64,000 nucleotides of DNA from assembly GCA_963710645.1 (NCBI GenBank), contig CAVQBD010000009.1, forward strand, positions 1,054,001 to 1,118,000, written 5' to 3'. The DNA is from FEB-10 sp963710645 (GTDB taxonomy: Bacteria; Acidobacteriota; Thermoanaerobaculia; Thermoanaerobaculales; Sulfomarinibacteraceae). Shown here piece after piece: positions 25,133 to 34,523 of this stretch; the stretch's first letter is position 1, and every line of letters begins with the position of its first letter. The notes under the pieces were generated by a model. It did not search any database. It saw only the letters and a list, made by a program, of their open reading frames with translations, and was not told the origin of the DNA. Position numbers and translations under genes: made by a program.

Positions 25133-26314
25133 ATGGATCAGCTCAGACTTCGCGATGATCGGCTGCGCCCGGTGGCGGCCAAGGTGCTCGACGGCCATCG
25201 ACTGGACCGCGACGACGGGGTGTTGATCGCCTCCACCGAGGATCTCCTTGGCGTCGGGCGGCTCGCCAATCACGTGCGTGAACGCCTCCACGGCGACCGG
25301 ACGTACTTCAACCTCAACCGGCACCTCAACCCGACCAACGTCTGCGTGGCGTCGTGCGGCCTGTGCGCTTTCTACGTGCCGTGGCGGGAGCGGGAACGGG
25401 GCTGGACCTATTCGGTGGAGGAGGCGGTGAATGTGGCCGCCCGCGACTTGGACGAGAGCGTGTCGGAACTCCACATCGTCAGCGGCCTCCATCCCAAGCT
25501 CAAGGTGGACTACTACGAAGAGCTCTTCCGGGCTTTAAAGTTCCGCTTTCCGTGGATCCACCTGAAGGCCCTGACCATGGTCGAACTCGACTTCCTGGCC
25601 TCGCTGTCGAGGATCACCGTGGAAGAGGTGGTGGACCGACTCAAGAACGCAGGGCTCGATTCGTGCCCCGGCGGCGGCGCCGAGATCTTCGCACCCCGGG
25701 TTCGGGAGCAGATCTGCGACCACAAGACGGACGGTGACCGGTGGCTCGAGGTCGCGGGCATCGTCCACCGTGCGGGGCTGAAGTCCAACTGCACCATGCT
25801 TTATGGTCACGTGGAACATGCCGAGGAGCGGGTGGATCATTTGCTGGCGCTGCGAGCCCAACAGGACGAAACGGGCGGCTTCCAGTGCCTGATTCCTCTG
25901 GCCTTCCACCCAGCCAACACCGAACTCGACCATCTGCCCCCCACCGGCGGGCGGCTCGATCTGCAGACCATCGCGCTGTCGCGTCTGATGCTCGACAACG
26001 TGCCCCACATCAAGGCCTACTGGATCATGTTAGGCGAAAAGGTGGCCCAGGTGGCGCAGCACTTCGGCGCTAATGACTTGGACGGAACGATCCACGACGA
26101 ACGCATCACCCAAGCCGCCGGAGGAACCGCCGGCACCGGGATCTCCCGCCGTCGTCTGGAGTTCCTGATCCGCGAAACCGGTCGCACACCAGTGCTCAGG
26201 GACACCCTCTACCGCGAGATCGAGCCGTCGTCCTCGGGAGAGGCATCCGCCGGACCGGACTCCGCGTCGTCCGCGGCGGCCGCGGGCTCGCCCACATCGG
26301 TCACGGCCTCCTGA
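25133..26314 (+). CDS. mqnE: aminofutalosine synthase MqnE (radical SAM)
   Basis: 393-aa radical SAM enzyme of the futalosine menaquinone pathway, joining carboxyvinyl-oxybenzoate to SAM-derived adenosine. The [4Fe-4S] motif is CVASCGLC within NVCVASCGLCAFYV. Other family segments are HIVSGLHPKLKVDYYEELF, CPGGGAEIF and LKSNCTMLYGHVEH. The frame opens at ATG 25073, but ATG 25133 aligns with family N-termini and has GGAGG upstream, so it is preferred. The last 30 residues are Ser/Ala-rich and overlap the convergent CvpA gene by 106 nt. It implies menaquinone-based respiration. Confidence 0.92.
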   Translation: MDQLRLRDDRLRPVAAKVLDGHRLDRDDGVLIASTEDLLGVGRLANHVRERLHGDRTYFNLNRHLNPTNVCVASCGLCAFYVPWRERERGWTYSVEEAVNVAARDLDESVSELHIVSGLHPKLKVDYYEELFRALKFRFPWIHLKALTMVELDFLASLSRITVEEVVDRLKNAGLDSCPGGGAEIFAPRVREQICDHKTDGDRWLEVAGIVHRAGLKSNCTMLYGHVEHAEERVDHLLALRAQQDETGGFQCLIPLAFHPANTELDHLPPTGGRLDLQTIALSRLMLDNVPHIKAYWIMLGEKVAQVAQHFGANDLDGTIHDERITQAAGGTAGTGISRRRLEFLIRETGRTPVLRDTLYREIEPSSSGEASAGPDSASSAAAAGSPTSVTAS

Positions 26315-26766
26315 GGCCCGGTCACCGCCAGCCACACGCCGGCCAACGGTTCGGCGAGCATCGAGTCTTGGCTCCACTCCTCCCAGCCGGGTGACAACCG
26401 GGCGGCGAAACCCACGAAGACGGCCAGCAGCACCACCCCGACGCCGGCGGCGAGAATCGCACCCGCTATCCGGTTGAGCCATCCCATGTGCAGGGCTTCG
26501 AGGGTCCGTTGCAGTCCCCAACCCGCCACCAGAAAGAGAGTTGCACAGGCCAGCACCAGCAACATACGAGCGAGAGCCGCCGCGAGCCATCCCTCCCCCA
26601 CAACGCCGGCCAGCACCGACTCAGCCTGTGAACCCGCGACGACGGCCAGCCACAGCCCGGCGACAAAACCGCCGAGTCCGAACACGATCCGAACGGCACC
26701 CTTCCAGAATCCGCTGAGGGTGATCCCGAGCCACAGCACGAGGAGAACCCAATCGAGGAAGGTCAT
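26209..26766 (-). CDS. CvpA-family membrane protein
   Basis: 185-aa integral membrane protein. FLDWVLLVLWLGITLSGFWKG at the N-terminus and about four hydrophobic helices match the CvpA family. The C-terminal 50 residues are acidic and Ala-rich (AAAADDAESGPADASPEDDG). The start ATG 26766 overlaps the CBS gene stop by 4 nt (ATGA), so an apparent upstream extension is ignored. The 3' end overlaps mqnE on the other strand. CvpA proteins are linked to colicin V production or envelope stress; the role here is unknown. Confidence 0.8.
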   Translation of the reverse strand: MTFLDWVLLVLWLGITLSGFWKGAVRIVFGLGGFVAGLWLAVVAGSQAESVLAGVVGEGWLAAALARMLLVLACATLFLVAGWGLQRTLEALHMGWLNRIAGAILAAGVGVVLLAVFVGFAARLSPGWEEWSQDSMLAEPLAGVWLAVTGPQEAVTDVGEPAAAADDAESGPADASPEDDGSISR

Positions 26767-27185
26767 TGAAGCAGGCGAACGGTCAGCCGCAGGAAATCCG
26801 CCTCGGTGACGATACCCACCAATTCGCCCGAGTCCTCGATCACCGGCAGGCATCCGTACTTGTTATCGAGCAGGATGTTGGCCGCCTGGCTGACGGGCAT
26901 GGTCGGCGGGACCGTCACGATACCCCGGTGCATCGCCTCGACGACGGGCACGGCGCCGAAGATCCGGCGCTGCTCGTTAGAGTCCACCTCGGCGAAAATC
27001 GAGAACGACGCCGCCAGCAGATCACGGTGTGTGACGAGTCCGACGAGCTTGCGATCCCGCAGAACCGGCAGGTGGCGGATCCGGCCCCGGGCCATACACC
27101 GCTGAGCATCGGCCAGGGTCTCGTCCTCGGTCAAGGTCACCAGATCGGTGGACATCAGATCTTTGACTGTCATCGAACTCGGCAT
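26763..27185 (-). CDS. tandem CBS-domain protein
   Basis: 140-aa protein made of two CBS motifs: residues about 5-60 (MTVKDLMSTDLVTLTEDE... GLVTHRDLL) and about 80-138 (MHRGIVTVPPTMPVSQAA... GIVTEADFL). Stand-alone CBS pairs bind adenosyl nucleotides and regulate partners. ATG 27185 follows GGGGAG. It is co-translated with the CvpA gene, so the two may form a sensor/membrane unit. Confidence 0.85.
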   Translation of the reverse strand: MPSSMTVKDLMSTDLVTLTEDETLADAQRCMARGRIRHLPVLRDRKLVGLVTHRDLLAASFSIFAEVDSNEQRRIFGAVPVVEAMHRGIVTVPPTMPVSQAANILLDNKYGCLPVIEDSGELVGIVTEADFLRLTVRLLQ

Positions 27186-27259
27186 CAGCGAATCTCCCCA
27201 GCGCAAAACGTCCCGCTCTCGAGGCTCTGGGACATCCGATCACGACCAGTGTACCCTGG

Positions 27260-27586
27260 ATGAGAGCCATGCCATATCGATCAGACCCCTCCCCCGGACC
27301 GGCGGACGACACTTTGAGAAAGATGGTGATTCAATTCGCTGCCGACGACCGTCTTCACGAAGTCGTTCGCAGCGCGGTGGAGATCTACATGAGACCGATC
27401 TGCGGCGACGACGCCCTGGCGCCGGAAATCACACGCGAGCTCATCTCCGAATTGGCCAAAGCCGATGCCGGTCAGCCCTGCGAGGTGGTTTTTACCTGCC
27501 GTCGGCCTGAGTTGGAGACGACCGTCACCGTCGGCGATCGGCGGACTTCACGGAGGTGGACCGTGGGTGAAGGGGCTAGGGACTAG
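27260..27586 (+). CDS. hypothetical small protein
   Basis: 108-aa open frame transcribed away from the CBS gene (or from ATG 27269). It has a plausible amphipathic composition (DRLHEVVRSAVEIYMRPICG; ITRELISELAKADAG) and coding-like GC at third positions, but no family is recognised. Its last codons run into a heptamer repeat array at 27572, so the present stop may come from the repeat. There are two cysteines and no signal peptide. Confidence 0.45.
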   Translation: MRAMPYRSDPSPGPADDTLRKMVIQFAADDRLHEVVRSAVEIYMRPICGDDALAPEITRELISELAKADAGQPCEVVFTCRRPELETTVTVGDRRTSRRWTVGEGARD

Positions 27587-27675
27587 GGACTAGCCCAATT
27601 CGAAATTCGAAATTCGAAAATCTCCACCCACACCACCACAGTCCCGGGTTCCGAATCCCGAGTCCCGAGTTGCGG
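27572..27675. repeat. heptamer arrays, locus 2
   Basis: Three successive period-7 arrays with different units: GGGACTA type (27572-27592, 3 units), AATTCGA type (27597-27617, 3 units) and GTCCCGA type (27641-27675, 5 units). The first and third are partly complementary and could fold together. They fill the gap between the small hypothetical gene and the convergent glycosyltransferase gene. Confidence 0.8.
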
Positions 27676-27700
27676 CCCACAGCTCCGGCCTGCTGACTGC

Positions 27701-29807
27701 TTACTGCCGGCGGGCAATGATCTCCAGTTGCTGCAGATTGTCGCGGGCGACCCCGTTGGAGGGATCCAGCGCCACCGCCATCCGGGTCGCGATCATCGCG
27801 TCACCGAGCCGACGCTCGCCCAGCCACGCCGAACCGAGCATGGTGTAGAGGGTCGAGGTCTGCTCTCCGACCTCCGCGGCCAAGGCCAGATCGACGACCT
27901 CGTGGGGCTGAAGCGAGGCCGCGACGGGAGGTTCACGAAACCCGGTCAGGTACTCGTCACCGCGATAACGCAGAATGCCCAGCTTGTGCCGAACAATGAG
28001 TTCGCCGCCCAGCCTGAGAGCCCCCTCGTCCTCGGGATGCTCGTCGAGTACGGACCGGATCTCGTTGAAGGCCGGACCATAGAGGGTGACGGCGGCGAGT
28101 GTCCCGGCCAAGGTGAGCCTGAGCCGAGGATCTGAAAACGCGGTTTCCCCGCGCACATGGAGAAGATGGCCTCCGAGTCGGTCCAATCTCTGCCATTGGG
28201 CGAGGTGTTCGGAGTCTGATCGCTCAGGCAACCGGTACTCGAACCAGGTGTAGGCGATCTGGTCGACCGGTTCGAGGTCGCGCAACCACGGGTAGGCCGC
28301 AGGGCCGCCGTTGAGAATCCCCATACCGGGCATTTGCATTGACCAGAATCGGTCCGGACGCAGGTCTGAAGGCGTCGGGATCGATCTGGTACTCCAGGCC
28401 GGTCCGCGCCACATGGCGCTCGAGAAAGCGGTCGTTCTGACCCCAATCGTAGTTGGAGTCGAGCAGGATGCGGTGACCATTTTTCGCCCCACCCCCCAGC
28501 AGATTGACGTAGGAAAGGTGATGGGGTTGGATCCACAGCGCCTCAGCGGCCATTGCCACCGCCAGGACGCCAAGCAGGATCCGTCGCCATCCCCGAGAGT
28601 CAAGCTGCGCCGCCCCGGCACCCGCAAGCATGAAGAGGAAGGGGTAGATGGGGAGGACGTGCCGGAGGCCGATGTCCAGGTTTCCGGCCATCCCGGCCCC
28701 AAGGAACAACACGATGGGCAGCACCACGAAGACCACCGTGTGGAGGCTCAGGCGGCGGGTCAGCCCAACCGCCACCAGCACCAGCCCCGGGATGGGGGTC
28801 TTGAACAGGATGGCCAACGGAAAGTAATACCACCATCCCTGACTCGAATAGCGCCCCAGCAAGTAGGCAAAATGGCCGCCGCTGCCGTGGCTGAGCTTGA
28901 CTCGAATGGCCTCGAGATAGGGATCGGGGAACACATGGCCTTGGGCAAACGGCACCTGGAGGTACAACAGGTTGACCACCACCACCACCGCCGACGGTAT
29001 CAGCAACCACGAGGCCACCATGGTCGGTAGCGAGGCCCTGCCCTTGCGCACCTGTCCGACGGCGACCAGGGCCAGGGCGACCACAGCGATGGGTAACAAC
29101 AGAAATGCCTGAATTTTGACAACCAGGGCCACGGCGATGGCCACGGACGCCGCCGCGAGCCTGCCGACCGAGGGCGCTTCCACGTACCGGTAGAGCAGGA
29201 AGACCGTCGTTACAACGGCCCATGCCGTCGGCAAGTCGAGGGTCGCCAGGGAGGAATGCGCAAGCAAATTGGGCGAAAGACTCGCGGCAAACAGCGATGC
29301 CACCCCCGCCACCGGGCCCCACAGCCGGCGCGCCATGAGGTAGACGGCCAGTGCTACAAGCAGGCCGAGGACCATCACCGGGATGCGAAACAGCAGCAGA
29401 TGCTGTTCGGTGAAGAGTGCGTAGTCGAGGCCGAGGAGGTGGACCGGCAGCCCAATCCAGAGCTGAGCCAGCGGGAAATTGTCGATCCCGCCGCTGTATT
29501 GTCCCGACGCCCAATACAGATAGCCCGCGGGGATGTGAGCTCCGAGTTCATCGGCCACGCCAGTATTTCGGATCGCTGCAGCCACCAGGTTGACGGCACA
29601 CAGCACGAGCAACCCCACAACGATCCATCGTTCACGCCGCCGGGTCAGAACCCCCCCGAAACCCGGTGCAGTTTCGCTTTGAGAAGCCACCGTTCCATCG
29701 GCCTCTGCGTTGGGAGCCTCGGACATGCGGGTGCCTGGCGCACGTTCAGTCGGGGCGGGTGCCCCGCCCCCCCTCGCCGCTCGCCGACGACGCTTTTTCT
29801 TGGCCAA
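27701..29807 (-). CDS. GT39-like membrane glycosyltransferase, split by a frameshift
   Basis: The N-terminal part (start ATG 29807) has about ten hydrophobic helices, a first-loop acidic motif (VADELGAHIPAGYLYW) and HSSLATLDLPTAW, as in PMT/ArnT-like lipid-linked sugar transferases. After NANARYG the frame is lost, but the neighbouring frame resumes exactly in register (ILNGGPAAYPWLRDL) and runs to a soluble 200-residue C-terminal domain ending at 27701. Removing one base of the C4 tract at 28319-28322 restores a single protein of about 701 aa. This is a homopolymer indel, biological or artefactual. It is downstream of a related TPR glycosyltransferase gene. Confidence 0.7.
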
Positions 29808-29817
29808 TGACTCTCGC

Positions 29818-31728
29818 CTACTTCCGGCCGCCGCCCGGCGTACCTTGGAGTTCGCGCATGACGTATTTCAAGTTCTCACGCGCGGCATCAAACTCGGGAT
29901 CGATGGAAAGCGCTCGTTCGAACAGCGCCCGCGCCGTCACCAGATCGCCTTCGCGGGCACTCAGCGCGCCAAGGCTGTTGAGGGCCCTGATGTCGTCGGG
30001 CATCAGGATCAAGGCACGCTCGAGGTGAAGCCGAGCCTCGTCCAACCGCCCCAGCCGACCGAGGGCGGTCCCAAGCTCGCGATGGTTGAGCGCATAATCC
30101 GGCCGCAGGGCCACCGCGCTCTCCAGATGCACCGCCGCCTCGTCCACCTCACCCATCTCGAGCAAGAGACTGCCCAGCTGATAGCGAGCTTCGAAGTACC
30201 CGGGATCGAGCTCCACCGCCTGGCGCATGCTCTCAGCAGCACCGCCGCGATCCCCATTGCGCAACTCGGCCGCCGCCACCACAAACCAGTACTCGGATTC
30301 GAGGTCAGCCTCCTGGCAGAAGGGTCCCGGAATCACCGACACGGCAAACGCGGTGGCGATCACAACGCCGGCCACAACGAGGTTTCTGGTTCGATCAACC
30401 TCGAATGATCTGATGAGCCACATGACCCCGGCCGCGGCCACCACCGCCAGGACCGGAACCACCGGAGCGCGATACCTCGCACTCACAAAGACGGCCACCA
30501 CCGCCAGCGGATAGAGCACAAGGAACAGCGCAAACGGCACCGGCAGTCGCCGCCAGCCGGAGACCAGCCCCACCGCCGCGAGCGGCAGCAGGACTCCGAA
30601 CGGAAATCCGAACGCACCGGCCTTCCAGACCAAGACCCGGAGAATGCTCGACCATTGCCGGAACAGGTAAATGTCCAGATTTCTCGGGATCTCTCGAGAA
30701 CTGAGGAACTGCAATGATTTGACACCGATCCCCTCCGCGAAGGCCACGGGATCGTCCTGCACGAATTGCTCGAATTGGTCGCGAAAGAAGCGGTCGGTCT
30801 CCCACAGACCTTCGGCCCCGGCACGGGCCGGTTCGGTGACCAGGTCGCGCCACTCCTGGCCTGGCCGCGTGGTCAGGGTATTGCACGGCGATGGGTTGTT
30901 GCCGATGTGGAGATTGAGCCCGCCGCTCGCCGGAAGAAACGAGAAGCGCCCTGTGGCACCGTGACACAGCCACGCCACCGGCAGGGTCACCAGCGCGAAA
31001 CCGACCACCATGGGGACCACAGCGCGAGCCAAGGCGGCTCGCTCCCGCCGGGCGAGGACCCACACCACCCACAACGTTGCCACGAACACGAACGGCAGAA
31101 AGGTCGGCCGCGTGATGACCGCCAGGGCGGAACAGCAACCCAACGCGGCATACTGCCACGTCGCTCGTTCTTCGATGGCCACGATGAAGAGCCAGAGCAG
31201 GACCACCGACCACATGGCGGCCAACCCTGTTGCCAACAGCTCGCCATCAAAGAACACGAGGGGCCCGTAGACAGCAATCAGCGTTCCCGCCACAACACCG
31301 GTGGTGCGGTCAAACAGTCTGTTTGCCAGACCACAGGCGAGCCCACAGGCGGCCGCTCCGATCACCGCCTGGACAACCTTGGCCACCACGATGGATGAGC
31401 CCGAGATGGCGTACACCAATCCGAGGAAAAACGGGTACAAAAAGGGCTGGTAGAAGAAGGCTTCCGAAAAGCCTTCACCGGCGGCGAAGGCCCGGGCGGC
31501 CCGATCATAGACCTCGGAGTCCACCAACGGCATCAGAAAGCTGGGGCTGTCGGACGCCTGCACCAGGTACAGCAGGCGGATCCCCAGAGCCACCGAGAAC
31601 ACGATCAGGGCGGGCATGTGGGGCCGGAGTTTGGAGATCCGTTCCGTCGGGTTCGGAGAACGCGGCTTGGCGGTCCTTCCACCACCGTCGTGGCTGGATT
31701 TCTGCCGTCGCTTCCGTCGCTTTGCGGA
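29818..31728 (-). CDS. polytopic glycosyltransferase-like protein with C-terminal TPRs
   Basis: 636-aa protein. After a basic N-terminus, about ten transmembrane helices (residues about 40-460) carry a first-loop acidic motif (LVDSEVYDRAARAF) like GT39/GT83 transferases. Residues about 480-630 hold three to four TPRs (ELGTALGRLGRLDEARLHLERAL and similar). GTG 31728 is chosen for its GGAGG; GTG 31752 is an alternative. It starts 29 nt after fabG, where acpP normally stands, and is followed by another such transferase 11 nt away. The acceptor is unknown; envelope glycan or protein glycosylation is plausible. Confidence 0.7.
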   Translation of the reverse strand, partial: SAKRRKRRQKSSHDGGGRTAKPRSPNPTERISKLRPHMPALIVFSVALGIRLLYLVQASDSPSFLMPLVDSEVYDRAARAFAAGEGFSEAFFYQPFLYPFFLGLVYAISGSSIVVAKVVQAVIGAAACGLACGLANRLFDRTTGVVAGTLIAVYGPLVFFDGELLATGLAAMWSVVLLWLFIVAIEERATWQYAALGCCSALAVITRPTFLPFVFVATLWVVWVLARRERAALARAVVPMVVGFALVTLPVAWLCHGATGRFSFLPASGGLNLHIGNNPSPCNTLTTRPGQEWRDLVTEPARAGAEGLWETDRFFRDQFEQFVQDDPVAFAEGIGVKSLQFLSSREIPRNLDIYLFRQWSSILRVLVWKAGAFGFPFGVLLPLAAVGLVSGWRRLPVPFALFLVLYPLAVVAVFVSARYRAPVVPVLAVVAAAGVMWLIRSFEVDRTRNLVVAGVVIATAFAVSVIPGPFCQEADLESEYWFVVAAAELRNGDRGGAAESMRQAVELDPGYFEARYQLGSLLLEMGEVDEAAVHLESAVALRPDYALNHRELGTALGRLGRLDEARLHLERALILMPDDIRALNSLGALSAREGDLVTARALFERALSIDPEFDAARENLKYVMRELQGTPGGGRK

Positions 31729-31756
31729 CACGCCCCCTCCGTCTACCGACACCAAC

Positions 31757-32494
31757 CTACATGTAGAGACCACCCGAGACGTTGAGCACCACACCCGTGA
31801 TGTACGAAGCGGCCGGTCCCGCCAGGAATGCCACCGCCTCCGCCACATCCTCTGGGTCGCCGAGACGTTTTATGGCCACGTTGACCAGCAATGCCTCGCG
31901 TTGCTCGTCGGTCAGCTTGTCGGTCATGGCGGTCTGGATGAAGCCCGGGGCCACGGCGTTGACGGTCACGTTTCGGGTTCCGAGCTCCCGAGCCAGACTC
32001 TTGGTGAATCCGATCAAACCCGCCTTGGATGCTGCGTAGTTGGTCTGGCCGGCATTGCCCATCAAACCCACAACCGACGCCACGTTGACGATCCGCCCGC
32101 TGCGCTGCCGCACCATGAGCTTGGCGGTGGGCTGGGTGATGTTGAAGACGCCGTCCAGATTGATATCGAGCACCCGCCGCCAGTCGTCCGCCTTCATTCG
32201 GATCAGCAGCTGGTCGCGGGTGATACCGGCGTTGTTGATCAAAATGTCAAGCCGCCCATGGCCGGAATGTATCGCAGCCACGGCGTCGGCCGCGGCTTCG
32301 CCGTCCGTGACGTCGAAGACCATGGCGTCGGCCTCACCGCCGGCGTCCATGATGGACGCCACCGTCTCGGCCGGATCCATGACGTCGGTGCAGACAACCG
32401 TGGCTCCACCGCGACCGAGCCGTTCGGCGATGGACCGCCCAATACCTCTCGCGGCGCCAGTGACCACCGCGACCTGATCTTTGAACTCACTCAT
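31757..32494 (-). CDS. fabG: 3-oxoacyl-ACP reductase
   Basis: 245-aa short-chain dehydrogenase. NADP site TGAARGIGRSIA, NNAG at about 89-92, catalytic Ser in NVASVVG, and the YAASK Tyr/Lys pair. It reduces 3-ketoacyl-ACP in fatty-acid elongation. It is 33 nt downstream of fabD, within the plsX-fabHDG cluster, which supports FabG over other SDRs. Confidence 0.95.
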   Translation of the reverse strand: MSEFKDQVAVVTGAARGIGRSIAERLGRGGATVVCTDVMDPAETVASIMDAGGEADAMVFDVTDGEAAADAVAAIHSGHGRLDILINNAGITRDQLLIRMKADDWRRVLDINLDGVFNITQPTAKLMVRQRSGRIVNVASVVGLMGNAGQTNYAASKAGLIGFTKSLARELGTRNVTVNAVAPGFIQTAMTDKLTDEQREALLVNVAIKRLGDPEDVAEAVAFLAGPAASYITGVVLNVSGGLYM

Positions 32495-32527
32495 GGCTTC
32501 CCCCGTTCCCCCCGAGTATCCGGAAAC

Positions 32528-33472
32528 TCACTCGGCCAGCGCTTGAATCGTCGACTCGATCGACTCCACGGTGCCAGCAGCGTAGCACGTAGCTTCCGGG
32601 TGGATCCTGCGTACCAGACCACTGAGCACCTTGCCCGGCCCGACCTCGACAAAGGTATGGAATCCATCGGAGACCATCTGACGGATCGTGTCCGACCACA
32701 AGACCGGCGCGTCCACCTGACGAATCAGCCCCTCCCGCACCGTCATGGGATCCACCACCGGTGCAGCGTCCACGTTGCGGTAGACGGGCACCGACAGGGC
32801 CTCAAAGGGGAGGGCATCGAGGGCCGGTGTCAGCCCCTGCCGGGCCGGCGCCATCAGCGGTGAGTGAAACGGTGCCGACACCGGTAAAGGAACGGCTCGT
32901 CGCGCCCCTTCTTCGATGCAACGGGCGATGGCGCGGTCCACTGCGGCGGCATCGCCGGCAATCACCACCTGCCCGGGCGAATTGAAATTCGCCGCCACAA
33001 CCACCCCTTCTCCGGCGCCGGTGGCGTCGGCACAGGCCGTGACGACCTTGTGGTCGTCGAGGCCGAGCACCGCAGCCATCGCCCCGGCCCCCACCGGGAC
33101 CGCTTCCTGCATGAGCCGGCCCCGCAGCCGCACGGTGTTCAGGGCATCGGCAAGGTCCAGACCACCTGCCGCGACCACGGCCGAGTACTCTCCGAGGCTG
33201 TGACCAGCCACGGCCTCCACCACGAGCCCGGCATCGGTCAGCACCCGCCAGGCCGCCATGGAGTGGGTCAGCAGGGCCGGTTGGGTGTTTTCGGTGAGCC
33301 GCAACGACTCCTCGGGGCCCTGCCAGCAGATTTCGGAGATGGAGGCGCCGAGGGCCTGGTCGGCCATGGCGAAGATCCCGGCGGCGGCGGGCCAGCGCTC
33401 GGCCACATCCCGCCCCATGCCCACCACCTGGGACCCCTGTCCGGGGAAGAGCGCTGCACACTTAACCCGCAT
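32528..33472 (-). CDS. fabD: malonyl-CoA:ACP transacylase
   Basis: 314-aa acyltransferase with FPGQGSQ near the N-terminus, nucleophile Ser in GHSLGEYSA and catalytic His in SAPFHSPLM. It loads malonyl onto ACP for fatty-acid synthesis and lies between fabH and fabG. Confidence 0.95.
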   Translation of the reverse strand: MRVKCAALFPGQGSQVVGMGRDVAERWPAAAGIFAMADQALGASISEICWQGPEESLRLTENTQPALLTHSMAAWRVLTDAGLVVEAVAGHSLGEYSAVVAAGGLDLADALNTVRLRGRLMQEAVPVGAGAMAAVLGLDDHKVVTACADATGAGEGVVVAANFNSPGQVVIAGDAAAVDRAIARCIEEGARRAVPLPVSAPFHSPLMAPARQGLTPALDALPFEALSVPVYRNVDAAPVVDPMTVREGLIRQVDAPVLWSDTIRQMVSDGFHTFVEVGPGKVLSGLVRRIHPEATCYAAGTVESIESTIQALAE

Positions 33473-33524
33473 GTCTCATCAGCTTTCTGCGGTGGACAGC
33501 CATCACGACCTCCTCTGGATTGTG

Positions 33525-34523
33525 CTAGAAACGGAAGAGTGCGGAGGCCCAGGTCAGACCACCGCCGAATGACGTCGTCAATACCAGGTCGCCGCGGCGC
33601 AGCAGACCCTGGTCTCTGGCATCGGTCATGGCCAGGGGGATGGACGCCGCCGAGGTGTTGCCCACCCTGTGGACGTTGCTGAACACCTGGTCGTCACGCA
33701 GCCCGAGACGCTGGCCCACAGCCTGGATGATTCGCTGGTTTGCCTGATGGGGGATAAAGAGGTCGATCTCCTCGACCCCGATTCCAGCCTTCTCCAACAC
33801 CTCGAGACTGAGATCGGTGAGCGACCGAACCGCCACCTTGAAGGTCTCGTTGCCCCGCATTTTGATGAACGGCAATCGCCGTTCGATGGACTCCAGGCTG
33901 TGCGGCGGATATCGGCACCCACCACCCGGCATGGCAATCAGGTCGGCGTAGCTGCCGTCGGTGCGCCACAGGATTTGGAGGATTCCCTCGCCCTTCGGTG
34001 CCGGCCGCAGGATCACTCCGGCAGCGCCGTCACCAAAGAGAACACAGGTGGTGCGGTCGGTCCAGTCCACGTACCTCGAGAGGCATTCAGCGCCCACCAC
34101 CAGCACAGTGGTCGCCTCGCCTGTGGCGATGAATTGCCGGGCCACGTTGAGGCTGTAAGTGAAGCCGGAACAGGCCGCGGACAAGTCGAAGCATGCGGCG
34201 TTTTTGAGCCCCAGCCTCGGCTGAACAATGGCCGAGGATGCCGGAATCGGCTGTTCGACCGTCGCAGTGGCCAAGATCAGCAGGTCAACTTCCTCTGGAT
34301 CGACCTCGGCGTCGGCCATGGCGGCCCGACCCGCCCGCTCGACGATGTCCACCAGGCCCTCATCGTCGGCCACCACCCGTCGCTCCAGAATACCGGTGCG
34401 GCTGGCAATCCACTCGTCGGAGGTCTCCACCAGTCGCTCCAGATCGTGGTTGGTCAGTACCCTTTCGGGAAGGTAGGCGCCAAGTCCGGCGATCCTTGCG
34501 GTGCGCTCGAACCCGTCATGCAT
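33525..34523 (-). CDS. fabH: 3-oxoacyl-ACP synthase III
   Basis: 332-aa thiolase-fold condensing enzyme that starts fatty-acid synthesis. Active-site Cys in DLSAACSGFTY, His in IPHQANQRI and Asn in VHRVGNTSAAS; EEWIASRTGI-like start (SDEWIASRTGI). ATG 34523 overlaps the plsX stop by 8 nt, choosing this start over an upstream extension in the same frame. Confidence 0.95.
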   Translation of the reverse strand: MHDGFERTARIAGLGAYLPERVLTNHDLERLVETSDEWIASRTGILERRVVADDEGLVDIVERAGRAAMADAEVDPEEVDLLILATATVEQPIPASSAIVQPRLGLKNAACFDLSAACSGFTYSLNVARQFIATGEATTVLVVGAECLSRYVDWTDRTTCVLFGDGAAGVILRPAPKGEGILQILWRTDGSYADLIAMPGGGCRYPPHSLESIERRLPFIKMRGNETFKVAVRSLTDLSLEVLEKAGIGVEEIDLFIPHQANQRIIQAVGQRLGLRDDQVFSNVHRVGNTSAASIPLAMTDARDQGLLRRGDLVLTTSFGGGLTWASALFRF

